Assembly (NCBI RefSeq): GCF_016056305.1
Contig: NZ_JAECZC010000007.1
Location: forward strand, 129,805-193,804
DNA length: 64,000 nt
DNA from: Amazonocrinis nigriterrae CENA67
GTDB taxonomy: Bacteria > Cyanobacteriota > Cyanobacteriia > Cyanobacteriales > Nostocaceae
Direction of reading: 5' to 3'
In this document: piece after piece, positions 16,840 through 24,881 of the stretch
Layout of the letters: every line of letters begins with the position of its first letter
How positions within the stretch are numbered: position 1 is the first letter of the stretch
Notes under the pieces: model-generated
The model's database searches: none
Seen by the model: only the letters and a program-made list of their open reading frames with translations
Told to the model about the DNA's origin: nothing
Translations under genes and position numbers: made by a program

Positions 16840-17099
16840 TGTAATCTTGATTTTGCCTATTTTCGTATAGCGTCTACCTTGTGCATCCTAATATAACTAA
16901 CTATCAATTACATGAGTTTTGGCTCTTGGCGGGATAACGGTAAAATCTTAATTAAAATTGGGAATTGGGAATGGGGAACTCGGGGCCCCCACGACCGAAG
17001 GGAGTGGGGATTAGGGGCAATTGGGAATGGGGAATTGGGAAAAAGAAGTTGGAAACAACTTCTCCCTCATCTGCCTCATCTCCCTCATCTCCCCACTCC
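16840..17099. repeat. Repeat-filled spacer with one half of a 46-nt inverted repeat pair
   Basis: Heptamer-like GGGAATT units are interrupted by a block at 16973-17018 (core CTCGGGGCCCCCACGACCGA) and followed by CTCCCTCATCT repeats. The 46-nt block matches the reverse complement of 23761-23807 except for one inserted base. Small open frames across it (16912-17168) are repeat translations. Confidence 0.85.
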
Positions 17100-17774
17100 C
17101 TACTCACCCAAGGCATAACCGACGCCAACCACGGTTTGAATGAGGCGCTTTTCGTTAATGGCTTCTAGTTTTAGGCACAAGTTACGAATGTAAACTTCGA
17201 TAACGTTGATATCGCCTATGAAGTCGTTACTCCAGACTTCTTTTAAAATGCGATCGCAGGTAATTACTTGTTGTGGATGGGCAAGTAAATATTCCAGTAA
17301 ATCAAACTCGTTGGTTGTTAAATTTATTAACCGCTTGCCTCGGTACACTTGGCGTGTACGACGATTTAAACTCAGGTCTGCAAACTCTAAAATCTCTGCG
17401 GTATCTGCTGTTGAAGTTCTTCGCAGGTGGATGCGGACTTTGGCTAATAATTCTTCACTACTGAAGGGTTTAACTACATAATCATCAGCACCAATATCCA
17501 AACCTGCAACGCGATCGCTCACTTCATCTTTAGCAGTTAATAGAATTATCGGCACTCTATTGCCCGTACTTCGCAAGCGGCGGTAAATTTCTGAGCTTGA
17601 TAAGCCAGGCAACATCCAATCCAAAATGATTAAATCTAGGCGCAACTTCTGCGCTGCGGTAAGCCCAGTTAATCCATCGTAGGCGACGCTGACCTGATAG
17701 CCTTCATAATTGAGTTCTAATTCTATAAATCGCGCCAGTTTGACTTCATCTTCAATCAGTAAGATGTGCGTCAT
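17100..17774 (-). CDS. OmpR-family response regulator without adjacent kinase
   Basis: This 224-residue protein has a receiver domain (acidic pair EDE near 8-10, phosphoacceptor Asp52 in ILDWMLPG, Lys in YVVKPF) followed by a winged-helix DNA-binding domain. It is a close paralogue of the regulator at 26369-27043; long stretches such as LLTAKDEVSDRVAGLD are shared. The wing differs: the usual IRxLRxKL is here IRNLCLKL, and VRGVGYVLRE has become VVGVGYALGE. No histidine kinase gene is next to it. It may be a duplicated regulator diverging in target, possibly still phosphorylated by the kinase at 24882-26300. Confidence 0.9.
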   Translation of the reverse strand: MTHILLIEDEVKLARFIELELNYEGYQVSVAYDGLTGLTAAQKLRLDLIILDWMLPGLSSSEIYRRLRSTGNRVPIILLTAKDEVSDRVAGLDIGADDYVVKPFSSEELLAKVRIHLRRTSTADTAEILEFADLSLNRRTRQVYRGKRLINLTTNEFDLLEYLLAHPQQVITCDRILKEVWSNDFIGDINVIEVYIRNLCLKLEAINEKRLIQTVVGVGYALGE

Positions 17775-18048
17775 AGATGATTATGATAATTTCAGCAGGG
17801 TATAGTAATCAATAACACAGACTAAGAACTCTTGAGAGAGTACCAGCTACTAAATAGCCAGTCATCTAATTAGATTTCCGTTAGCTTAGTATACATTTAA
17901 CTAGCCAATAATCGTCAGTCTGTAATTACCGATCGCTGCTGCCTCAAACATCATCTCATACCAATTTGAAAAATGATTGCGGCTGAAGGTTCCACACAAC
18001 CCAGACACAGAAAGCGATTCCTAATCTCAAATCCAAAATGGTATCACT

Positions 18049-18336
18049 TTAGCAATAAGCTGTCACATCTTCGCCACATTCATCTGCAAGATAACAAAGC
18101 GCTTTGAAACGCAGAGTTACTATTTGCTCGTAGAGGGGATTTAATTTACACATTGCGGGAATGTGAAATAGTTTACGACCAAACAGCTTGACATCTCGTT
18201 CAAACGGACATTGAGCAGGTATAGTTTTGCACAATAAATGGGCTAATTTGGCGCTATGAATTTCTATTCCTTCTAACCACTGGCGGATTGGGTGTAGTAG
18301 GTCGTTGTGTAAGCAGACTTGAGTAAAGCTTGTCAT
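18049..18336 (-). CDS. Mo-dependent nitrogenase C-terminal domain protein
   Basis: This 95-residue protein has conserved IPAQCPFERDVKLFG, HIPAMCKLNPLYEQ and ALCYLADECGED motifs, which define the small Mo-nitro_C family of cyanobacteria. The start is well supported by the ribosome site AGGTGAGGAATT before the ATG at 18336. The family name comes from similarity to a C-terminal extension linked with nitrogenase; the function is unknown. Conserved Cys residues (in AQCP, MCK, LCYLADEC) could bind a metal or cluster. Its presence supports a nitrogen-fixing lineage but not by itself nitrogen fixation. Confidence 0.85.
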   Translation of the reverse strand: MTSFTQVCLHNDLLHPIRQWLEGIEIHSAKLAHLLCKTIPAQCPFERDVKLFGRKLFHIPAMCKLNPLYEQIVTLRFKALCYLADECGEDVTAYC

Positions 18337-18676
18337 AATTCCTCACCTTAAGAATTTCAAACTTAATTAGGTTTATGAGGTTTGAACCTCTACCTATACA
18401 TACAGTTGGGTTTTAAAGTTTTATGCAGGGATAGCAGATTTTTCGCTTCTCTAGAAAAATAGGGTTTGTGTATCTGTGAATCTCTCAGAACATTATTTAA
18501 CTACACATTCAAGGCATTGCATTCCAGATAATTCGTCTTGGCGAATGCATAGCTGTTGTGCCAAACGCTAGGCTAGATATGTCAGATTGCAAAGCTCTAA
18601 TTGCTGGCTCTGGTCAAAATTAACTCACTTCTTGGAGGCGCGGCTACAACTTTAGGATTATCGGCTGCGAAAACTG
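18337..18676. other. 340-nt divergent promoter region
   Basis: The segment separates the Mo-nitro_C gene (leftward) from a methyltransferase (rightward). It is AT-rich, with no ORF, no repeat array and no convincing operator. Promoters for both genes are expected here. Confidence 0.5.
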
Positions 18677-19291
18677 ATGACAGATAACTTTCTTAGTAGC
18701 AAAAAACTACTTTTTGACACCTGGGCACCAAGCTATGATTGGCTGTTTCCTTCGGTGATTTACCAAGCTATCCACAAACGATTGCTACAATACGTTGATT
18801 TACCAGAACAAGCAAATGTACTTGACATCGGCTGTGGTACAGGACGCTTACTTGAGCGCTTGGCAACTCAATTTCCCGACTTGCGTGGCACTGGGTTAGA
18901 CTTGTCTCCTAACATGTTGCAGGTGGCAAGACTTAGCAACCATCATCATCCGCGTTTAATTTTTGTTGAGGGTAAAGCTGAGTCTCTTCCCTTTGCTGAA
19001 GGTCAATTTGATGCTGTTTTCAGCAGCATCAGCTTTTTACACTATTTAGAACCTAAACAAGTGCTGAGTGAGGTGGCGCGGGTGCTTGTTCCTGGTGGAC
19101 GCTTTTACTTAGTTGACATTAGTACCAAAGTAGAGAGACTACCTCAAATGCTCCAAATTTCCCCCTTTGGAATTAGGCTCTACAGCCCTAACCAACGTGA
19201 GCTTCTTGGCTCTTCTGCTGGGTTATTGGTTTTAAATCACCACTATTTACTAGGGCCTGTCTTGCTGACGATTTTTGCTAAACCTTTGTGA
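18677..19291 (+). CDS. Class I SAM-dependent methyltransferase (UbiE/Methyltransf_11-like)
   Basis: This 204-residue protein carries the SAM motif I VLDIGCGTGRLLERL at about 48-62, acidic GLDLSPNMLQVAR, post-motif FDAVFSSISFLHYL and PGGRFYLVDIS. The short N-terminal LFDTWAPSYDWLFPS helix is typical of small-molecule methyltransferases of the UbiE type. The substrate is not predictable. It stands alone between the Mo-nitro_C gene and a GNAT gene. Confidence 0.88.
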   Translation: MTDNFLSSKKLLFDTWAPSYDWLFPSVIYQAIHKRLLQYVDLPEQANVLDIGCGTGRLLERLATQFPDLRGTGLDLSPNMLQVARLSNHHHPRLIFVEGKAESLPFAEGQFDAVFSSISFLHYLEPKQVLSEVARVLVPGGRFYLVDISTKVERLPQMLQISPFGIRLYSPNQRELLGSSAGLLVLNHHYLLGPVLLTIFAKPL

Positions 19292-19409
19292 GGTTAACAG
19301 ACAACCTAGCAGTTATCAACTGCTTAGACGACAAAGTATAAAAATAGCTCTTTCCCAACTCCCAACTCCCTAATTTCAAGCACATAAACCAAAAATTCCC
19401 TGTGTTGTT

Positions 19410-19886
19410 CTACAAATTTGCAGTATTATCTCGATACTGCATGAACACTACAGGAACTCCAAGCAGCTTTTTGGCTAAGTGAGAAAATCTAAATTTAGGC
19501 AGGAGCGATCGCGGCAAGTCTTCAAAAGATATTGCCACAAAACCAAAGCGATTGTAAAATCGCGCTAGTCGCTGACCCAGACATTCCAGATACAGTGGTT
19601 TAGTTGCTGTATTGATCAGATGCTGTGTGAGAAAGCTACCCAAACCCCTACCTCTCCAAGCTCGTGCAACAACTAAACTGCCGAGTTCTTGTGCGCTTGA
19701 GAAGTTACGCAGTTGTCCACAAGCTACCAAATCTCCATTACATTCAATCACCCAAAATTGTTGCCAACGTAATTGAGTTGGTTCAAGTTTAGCTGACAAC
19801 ACCAACCATCGAATCGGGCAATTATCAAAAGACGTTGCCCTACGGAGGACACACCCAGATGGTAAAGAGAAATCAACCTGTTTCAT
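19410..19886 (-). CDS. GNAT-family N-acetyltransferase
   Basis: This 158-residue protein has the acetyl-CoA loop VARAWRGRGLGSFLTQHL (R/Q-x-x-G-x-G/A pattern) and LARFYNRFGFVAI, the standard motif B region. The N-terminus (LRRATSFDNCPIRWLV) fits the first strand and helix of the fold. The substrate is unknown. The stop is close to, and convergent with, the upstream methyltransferase. Confidence 0.85.
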   Translation of the reverse strand: MKQVDFSLPSGCVLRRATSFDNCPIRWLVLSAKLEPTQLRWQQFWVIECNGDLVACGQLRNFSSAQELGSLVVARAWRGRGLGSFLTQHLINTATKPLYLECLGQRLARFYNRFGFVAISFEDLPRSLLPKFRFSHLAKKLLGVPVVFMQYRDNTANL

Positions 19887-20038
19887 TTATTTTGTGCATT
19901 TATCCCAGCAGATATAAGTAGTACTAAACAATACTTCAGATAGAGGGATCAATCAGCGATCACTAGATTCTAGATAGATGTCCTGGCACTCACAATGTTT
20001 TTAATATAATCCCAAGACTAAATTAAAGGAGTATAGTG

Positions 20039-20239
20039 ATGGCTGAAGAAAAAACAACTAAAAAACAAGAAACTAATTCCACTGTTTCTACTTCTGGTGA
20101 CTACGAAACCCCTATCGACGAGAATGTTCGCAAAACAGGTGTAGATGACAAAAGTGATGCTAAAGCAAGTGCTACACCAGAAGCACCAGAAAATGATACT
20201 GTACCTGGCAGCCCCAATCAAGGAACTGAGTCACGTTAA
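20039..20239 (+). CDS. 66-residue hydrophilic, probably disordered protein
   Basis: The ATG at 20039 (MAEEKTTKKQETN) is preceded by AAAGGAGTATAGTG, a usable ribosome site; a GTG three bases upstream also opens the frame. The product is almost entirely polar (Thr, Ser, Glu, Asp, Lys, Pro), with no hydrophobic core and no recognised domain. It ends at a TAA, and an intrinsic terminator follows at 20313-20355, so it is a genuine monocistronic gene. Composition recalls small stress or desiccation-linked disordered proteins, but this is only a resemblance. Confidence 0.65.
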   Translation: MAEEKTTKKQETNSTVSTSGDYETPIDENVRKTGVDDKSDAKASATPEAPENDTVPGSPNQGTESR

Positions 20240-20312
20240 TACTGTTGAACTCTCCCAAGTTTAAATCATATCATTGCGTCTTTTTGTCATAGACTTGTTC
20301 TAGTATATTTTG

Positions 20313-20355
20313 AGTGAATAATTGTGAAACAAAACACAATTGTTCACTCTTTTTT
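20313..20355 (+). terminator. Intrinsic terminator after the 66-residue gene
   Basis: AGTGAATAATTGTG (20313-20326) pairs with CACAATTGTTCACT (20335-20348), one G-T pair, with an 8-nt loop and followed by CTTTTTTG. This is a textbook rho-independent terminator on the plus strand. Confidence 0.9.
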
Positions 20356-20414
20356 GTTCGTGGCTAAATCGTATTAGAGGAAGAGGATAAGAGCGATCGC
20401 CAGTATTATCCTTT

Positions 20415-20858
20415 TTATAAACTGGCGTAGGCAAAAGTACTATTGAATTTGCGACACCAGATAGCGACAGATTTGTATTCTGCCAACTTGAGATTACCAG
20501 GTAAGGCATAGCGTTGAGTGCCGCTTGTTTTTTGTAGGGGAGCAATATTCACATAATCTTTTTCTTTAATGCCAGTTAATGGGGGTGCATCAGAACGATG
20601 CAGAATCACAAATAAGTCGGGGCCTTTACCAGTTTTGAATTTTTGATCAAACACCAAGTAGCGTTTTCCTTGTTCAGTGATAACCTTGGCTGTTCCTTGA
20701 GCCGGGTATTCGCGAGCTTTAAAGTTTCCAGACTCAGCCACAGATGCAGGGGTTGGGGCCTGAGTCTGTGTCTGATTGATGGTAACTTCTTTTGTACAGC
20801 TTGTAGTAAGGGTAGCAACAATAACAATACCAAAAATGACTGAATGCTTAAACTTCAT
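20415..20858 (-). CDS. DM13-domain lipoprotein
   Basis: This 147-residue protein has a lipoprotein signal peptide: MKFKHSVIFGIVIVATLTTSC, with the lipobox Cys at residue 21. The mature part contains YLVFDQKFKTGKGPDLFVIL, NIAPLQKTSGTQRYALP and KSVAIWCRKFNSTFAYA, the strands and conserved Cys of the DM13 domain. DM13 is proposed to bind a redox or metal cofactor on cell-surface proteins. The protein is therefore expected on the periplasmic face of a membrane. The gene is single, leftward, and convergent with the 66-residue gene. Confidence 0.85.
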   Translation of the reverse strand: MKFKHSVIFGIVIVATLTTSCTKEVTINQTQTQAPTPASVAESGNFKAREYPAQGTAKVITEQGKRYLVFDQKFKTGKGPDLFVILHRSDAPPLTGIKEKDYVNIAPLQKTSGTQRYALPGNLKLAEYKSVAIWCRKFNSTFAYASL

Positions 20859-20879
20859 AGCTTTGATATCTTCAAATTC

Positions 20880-21003
20880 ATAAGTCAGGAGTCAGGAGTC
20901 AGTTGTCAGGAGTTTGGAGTTAAGAGTTTGCAGTTAAGAATTTTCCTTCATCCTCCTCATCTCCCTCATCTCCCTCATTGCCCCATCCCCCCATCCCCCC
21001 ATA
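20880..21003. repeat. Heptamer-like repeats and CCTCATCTCC low-complexity tract
   Basis: AGTCAGG units (20883-20915) are followed by CTCCTCATCTCCCTCATCTC and a CCCCCATCC tract up to about 21003. The same low-complexity families flank other genes here (17060-17100, 23700-23830, 2215-2270). Confidence 0.8.
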
Positions 21004-21007
21004 TCTT

Positions 21008-21505
21008 TCACCATCCCCAACTACCGGGGATACCTTTGAATGGCCCAACAATATCACTGGTTATCCAACCGCCGTAGAAGTTGCCTGGTTGCGGTTGCGC
21101 CTTTTCCTCATTTACATAGCAGACATCCATTATATGAGCATAAAAAGCTACATAATCTTTGATACTTGCAAAGGCTGGTGTGGGGTTGGGATAAAACCAA
21201 GCAGCATTTTGTACTTGTTTATCACCCACACGGATTGTATAGTAACCAGCATTTCCTTTCCACTCACAAAAACTAGATTGCGGTGTCCGCAGCAGATATT
21301 CCATTTTGATATCCGCAGGAGGAATATAGTAAACGGGTGGATGACTAGTTTCTAAAACACGTTTGGCGCTGTGGGTATCTGCAATTTTGACGCCATTAAA
21401 GATAATTTGGATATGTTTGCTGGTATCCTCAAGGCGAGGTGGACGGGGGTAATCCCAAACTGATTCTTGTCCAGGAGCGGGTTCGATGCGTTGGGGGTAG
21501 ACCAT
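21008..21505 (-). CDS. DUF427 domain-containing protein
   Basis: This 165-residue protein has the DUF427 pattern: VWDYPRPPRLEDTS, GVKIADTHSAKRVLETSHPP, YYIPPADIKMEYL, SFCEWKGNAGYYTI, AAWFYPNPTPAFASIKDYVA and a C-terminal GGWITSDIVGPFKG. This is a small beta-rich fold of unknown function that is widespread in bacteria. The Cys in SFCEWKG is conserved in the family. No partner gene is nearby. Confidence 0.85.
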   Translation of the reverse strand: MVYPQRIEPAPGQESVWDYPRPPRLEDTSKHIQIIFNGVKIADTHSAKRVLETSHPPVYYIPPADIKMEYLLRTPQSSFCEWKGNAGYYTIRVGDKQVQNAAWFYPNPTPAFASIKDYVAFYAHIMDVCYVNEEKAQPQPGNFYGGWITSDIVGPFKGIPGSWGW

Positions 21506-21654
21506 AGTGAAGATGGGGGGATAGAGTGCAAGGGAGAATAATTGGGTTTAGCTTTTTACTTTACCGCAAATGCGATCGCATAGGGTCTTGACTTTAGATC
21601 CGCATCGGACACTTGAAAGCCAAAACACTTGTGATTTCAGCAGTTTGCAATTGC

Positions 21655-21885
21655 TTACCTAATATTTTGCACTTGCTGATTATATGGATTAATCGTGTGT
21701 GTAAAAATATTATTATTTTTATAAATCAACTGAGTGCTATTAAAATGGCGATCGAGTTTTAGAGCTAATGTTCCGAACTCATAAGCTGTTTGATAATCTC
21801 CTTGATTTGCCAAACTCATGCCATAAAGACAGTAAGCAAAACCAGAGGCTTGAGCATTGCCATATTTCAACGATAAATTAATCAT
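21655..21885 (-). pseudogene. Fragment of a large AAA/TPR-type signalling protein
   Basis: The frame reads INLSLKYGNAQASGFAYCLY, then GDYQTAYEFGTLALKL. This resembles the helical-repeat region of very long cyanobacterial serine/threonine kinase-AAA ATPase-sensor proteins. In-frame codons without a start extend upstream (NILINPETKL). The C-terminal part (IFTHTINPYNQQVQ) departs from the family, and everything else is missing. I read it as a relic of a deleted gene. Confidence 0.45.
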
Positions 21886-21924
21886 GAGTTTTGTCTCTGG
21901 ATTAATTAAAATATTGGCTGATTT

Positions 21925-22971
21925 TTAAATACCTTTAAATCCCATACCTTGTTGTATTTGAGTGACACTTGCTTGATCAAGCGCAACTGTGCGAGAAGTC
22001 TGAAGCTGAATACCAACTTGGCTGAGGAATATGCCAACTAAAATCAAGCTACTACCAATATATTGAGCTTGGGTAGGGGCTTCACCTAGTATTAAATACG
22101 CTGCGATTATGCCCACTATTGGGGTAAAAGAACCAGCTAAGGAAGCCACTGACACGGTAGAATGTCTGAAGCCTTTAAGCCAAAATAATTGGCCCAGCAC
22201 AACAATTACAGCACTATAAACAAGCATCCACTGCCACAAAAAAGGTGAAAAAGCACCTGCAAAATGGTCGCTGCCATAGAGAACTAAAGCAATGAAGTAA
22301 AATATCACAGTTCCTAAAGCAGTACGAAATATGGTAAAAATTCCTAAAGGGATATGAGAAAGATATTCTTTGACAATAATTGTTGCAGCTACCGAAGCCA
22401 CAGTTGCGATCGCTGTCAAAATTTCCCCAATACCCAATCTTAAACCCCCCATGTTAATCATAGGCGTTTCTGGAGTCTGAAGGATAATAGTTAGGGTAAC
22501 ACCGATAAATGCAGCGATCGCTCCCACAACTTGCCAACGATTTACTCGTTCTCTGAGTAACCAGACTGATAAAGCCATAGTCAGTGGCGGCTCTAAGCGT
22601 CCAACCAAAATAATATTATTAACCTCTGTTATTGCTAATGCCTGGAAAATTAAGCCAGGGACAAGCGCTCCCGATAAAATAGCTACTGCTGTCAGTGCAA
22701 ACCAATCTTTTTGTGACAGTTGTCTCAAAGTCTTTTTGTTCCACTGTCGCCCATATATAGGTAACAAAATTACCAAGGAACAAAGATTACCTATGAATAA
22801 AACATTACACAAAGAAATCGGATTTTCACCATCTATCAAGTGTTGGGCACCGATTTGTGTCAGCTTGCGAGTAACTGCACTAGAGGCTCCAAAAATCAAG
22901 ATTGCTAGCCAGAGATAGGTTTGACCTGGAATTTTATCGATGAGAGAATACCAATTTCTCAGTCTGGTCAC
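21925..22971 (-). CDS. EamA/DMT-superfamily transporter
   Basis: This 348-residue protein contains ten predicted membrane helices in two EamA repeats. The first shows AILIFGASSAVTRKL and RLEPPLTMALSVWLLRERV; the second contains GQLFWLKGFRHSTVSVASL, then SFTPIVGIIAAYLILGEAP. The PP/P-x-x-x-x-GE pattern at the end of each repeat is typical of drug/metabolite exporters. The substrate is unknown. It is transcribed leftward and is divergent from the secreted-protein gene at 23304. Confidence 0.88.
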   Translation of the reverse strand: MTRLRNWYSLIDKIPGQTYLWLAILIFGASSAVTRKLTQIGAQHLIDGENPISLCNVLFIGNLCSLVILLPIYGRQWNKKTLRQLSQKDWFALTAVAILSGALVPGLIFQALAITEVNNIILVGRLEPPLTMALSVWLLRERVNRWQVVGAIAAFIGVTLTIILQTPETPMINMGGLRLGIGEILTAIATVASVAATIIVKEYLSHIPLGIFTIFRTALGTVIFYFIALVLYGSDHFAGAFSPFLWQWMLVYSAVIVVLGQLFWLKGFRHSTVSVASLAGSFTPIVGIIAAYLILGEAPTQAQYIGSSLILVGIFLSQVGIQLQTSRTVALDQASVTQIQQGMGFKGI

Positions 22972-23303
22972 AATAACACCACAGCAAAGAAATAATTTTT
23001 AAGCTAAAGCACATCTAAATTGCGCGCATCACCTGTAAAGGTCGTTGACTGATGACCGATGACAGTTATCAGTTATCAGTCATCAGTCAACACAATTAGA
23101 TATGCAATCTTTTATGCACAACAGCTTACTATTTTCAACTTTGTTGATTAACTTAAGGTTAAATAAATCTGAGAAAATGCTGAGTCTTAACTGAATTTTC
23201 CTCAAGGATAAATTCAGACAATTCATAGACTGGTTTCATTTTAGCTTCAGTAGCAGGTGGGATGCTGTGGTTAGTCGAAAAACTGAGATTTCAGGAAAAA
23301 CAA
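22972..23303. other. 332-nt divergent intergenic region with a perfect 13-bp hairpin
   Basis: GTTGACTGATGAC (23044-23056) and GTCATCAGTCAAC (23079-23091) form a perfect inverted repeat. The loop itself is made of GTTATCA heptamers. It lies between two divergent genes and so is not a terminator; it looks like a member of the GTTGTCA repeat family. The rest is AT-rich promoter DNA. Confidence 0.6.
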
Positions 23304-23684
23304 ATGAAAGTTGCTTCTTCTGTGCTGACAAGTGTTGCTTTGGCTGGTCTATTGACTGTTTGGGACGTTCCACTTAAAGCTGTGAATCCTTCACTGGCGC
23401 AAGCATCAGCCGCAGAAATGAAAGATGTTACAGGTTTAACTGCTCAACAAAAAATTGATTTGTTGATCAAGCATAAAGGTCAATTTGGTAGTGGTGACGA
23501 GCTACGTCGTTACTTTTTTGGTGATCTAGAACCGCTTGCTGTTCAACCTGGTGGCGCAGGTATGGTAGTTAATCTTTATAACAAAGCTAATAATGTCACG
23601 TTTGCTTACTGTTCAACTTACGATGTAGTAGTTGCCGTTAAAAAAGGTAAAGTAACATCATTTGCTGCCAGCGAAGTTAAATAA
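23304..23684 (+). CDS. Secreted hypothetical protein
   Basis: Starting at the ATG at 23304 (after CAGGAAAAACAA) the product has 126 residues. MKVASSVLTSVALAGLLTVW is a Sec-type signal sequence, with likely cleavage near SLAQASA. The mature protein has GLTAQQKIDLLIKHKGQFG and ends with a beta-rich TFAYCSTYDVVVAVKKGKV segment with one Cys. No family is recognised. A 5' extension to 23262 lacks signal-peptide character and is unlikely to be translated. Confidence 0.7.
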   Translation: MKVASSVLTSVALAGLLTVWDVPLKAVNPSLAQASAAEMKDVTGLTAQQKIDLLIKHKGQFGSGDELRRYFFGDLEPLAVQPGGAGMVVNLYNKANNVTFAYCSTYDVVVAVKKGKVTSFAASEVK

Positions 23685-23760
23685 GGGAATGGGGCATAGG
23701 GCATGGGGTATGGGGCATTGGGCATTATTTATTTCTTCCCCTGCACCCTTGCTCCCCTGT

Positions 23761-23807
23761 GCCCCTAATCCCCACTCCCTTTCGGTCGTGGGGGCCCCGA
23801 GTTCCCC
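23761..23807. repeat. Second half of the long inverted repeat pair with 16973-17018
   Basis: The block beginning GCCCCTAATCCCCACTCCCT is the reverse complement of 16973-17018 with a single extra T. It lies among GGGGCAT and CCCCTGCACC heptamer-like units between two plus-strand genes. Confidence 0.9.
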
Positions 23808-23869
23808 TGCACCCCTGCATTCCTGCACTCCTGCTCAATAGCTGTCCATTTAGTGAAAGGGTATTAGAT

Positions 23870-24604
23870 ATGGAATTGAAAGATTTGGTCTTGGTGTTAC
23901 ATCCAGTGCTGGCTGTACTGGTAGTTTTTCCAACAATTGGTATCGTTGTTAACCGCGCTTGGCAAGTCCGTCAACGCCGATTAGAAATTTTAGCAACAGG
24001 TAAGAGCAAAATACCCCCCATTGTAGGACAAGAGCATGTTTCTTTGGGTCGCTGGCTGACGGCGGCGGTTGTAGGTATTATTTTAATCGCGTTCGCTAAT
24101 GGTATTGTGGGTAATATTTTAGACAAAGAAGTTTGGATAAAAGCACCATTTCAGGTAATCTTGATCGGGTCATTGTTTGCGGGTGCGATCGCTTGTTTAT
24201 ATTTACTCTATCAGGCGAAGGATAAAAACTGGCGTGGGATATTTGCAACGCTGACGGGGATGATGTTAGTAATACTTGGATGTCAAGATGGTATCTATCG
24301 CAAAACTGAACAATGGTATGTTTCCCACTATTATTATGGGCTAATTGCTGCTTTGCTGATGATTTTTTCACTAGCGATTTTGCCAGATATTTATAAAGAT
24401 AAAACTAATCGCTGGCGTCAGGTTCATATTATTGTTAATTTTATTGCCATCTTACTATTTCTAGGGCAAGGAATCACAGGAACTCAGGCATTGGTGGAAA
24501 TTCCTCTCACTTGGCAAAAGCCCTATATCCAGATGCTTTATGAGCAAAATTGCGCTACTCAATCCTGTACAATTCAGCCAGTTTCTTCACCCAAAAACCA
24601 TTAA
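23870..24604 (+). CDS. DUF4079 family membrane protein
   Basis: The ATG at 23870 (MELKDLVLVLHPVLAV) gives 244 residues; an in-frame start at 23759 would translate a repeat and is rejected. The protein has about six hydrophobic segments, with LHPVLAVLVVFPTIG, SHYYYGLIAALLMIF, QVHIIVNFIAILLFLGQG and ITGTQALVEIP. Conserved His residues in HPVLAV, SHYYYG and QVHIIVN could bind heme, consistent with the cytochrome-like appearance of the DUF4079 family of cyanobacteria and plants. No function is established. Confidence 0.75.
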   Translation: MELKDLVLVLHPVLAVLVVFPTIGIVVNRAWQVRQRRLEILATGKSKIPPIVGQEHVSLGRWLTAAVVGIILIAFANGIVGNILDKEVWIKAPFQVILIGSLFAGAIACLYLLYQAKDKNWRGIFATLTGMMLVILGCQDGIYRKTEQWYVSHYYYGLIAALLMIFSLAILPDIYKDKTNRWRQVHIIVNFIAILLFLGQGITGTQALVEIPLTWQKPYIQMLYEQNCATQSCTIQPVSSPKNH

Positions 24605-24671
24605 CTAATAAACTCAAATATATGTAAATTGCATAATTACTTTATCTTTGTCATTAGTCATTTGTATTTAA

Positions 24672-24707
24672 TTAAGGTGTGTTAGCCTTTGGCATAACAC
24701 ACCTTAA
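24672..24707 (+). terminator. Hairpin downstream of the DUF4079 gene
   Basis: TTAAGGTGTGTTA (24672-24684) pairs perfectly with TAACACACCTTAA (24695-24707) around a 10-nt loop. No real U-tract follows on the plus strand, so it may be a dispersed hairpin repeat rather than an efficient terminator. Confidence 0.5.
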
Positions 24708-24881
24708 ATTATTGATGATATCCTAATTAAGATCTATTACACACCCTACTGATAAATCAACAAGAATAAATATAACTATATTAAGTGGAAAAATTCTGAA
24801 ATTATTTACCAGTGACAACTGATAACTGACAACTTACACAAGTGAATTTAATTTTTTACCAACCTATTTATAACTAAAATA

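Noticed and set aside
16912-17168. Overlapping small plus-strand frames
   Set aside because: They run through low-complexity repeats and the antisense end of the response-regulator gene.
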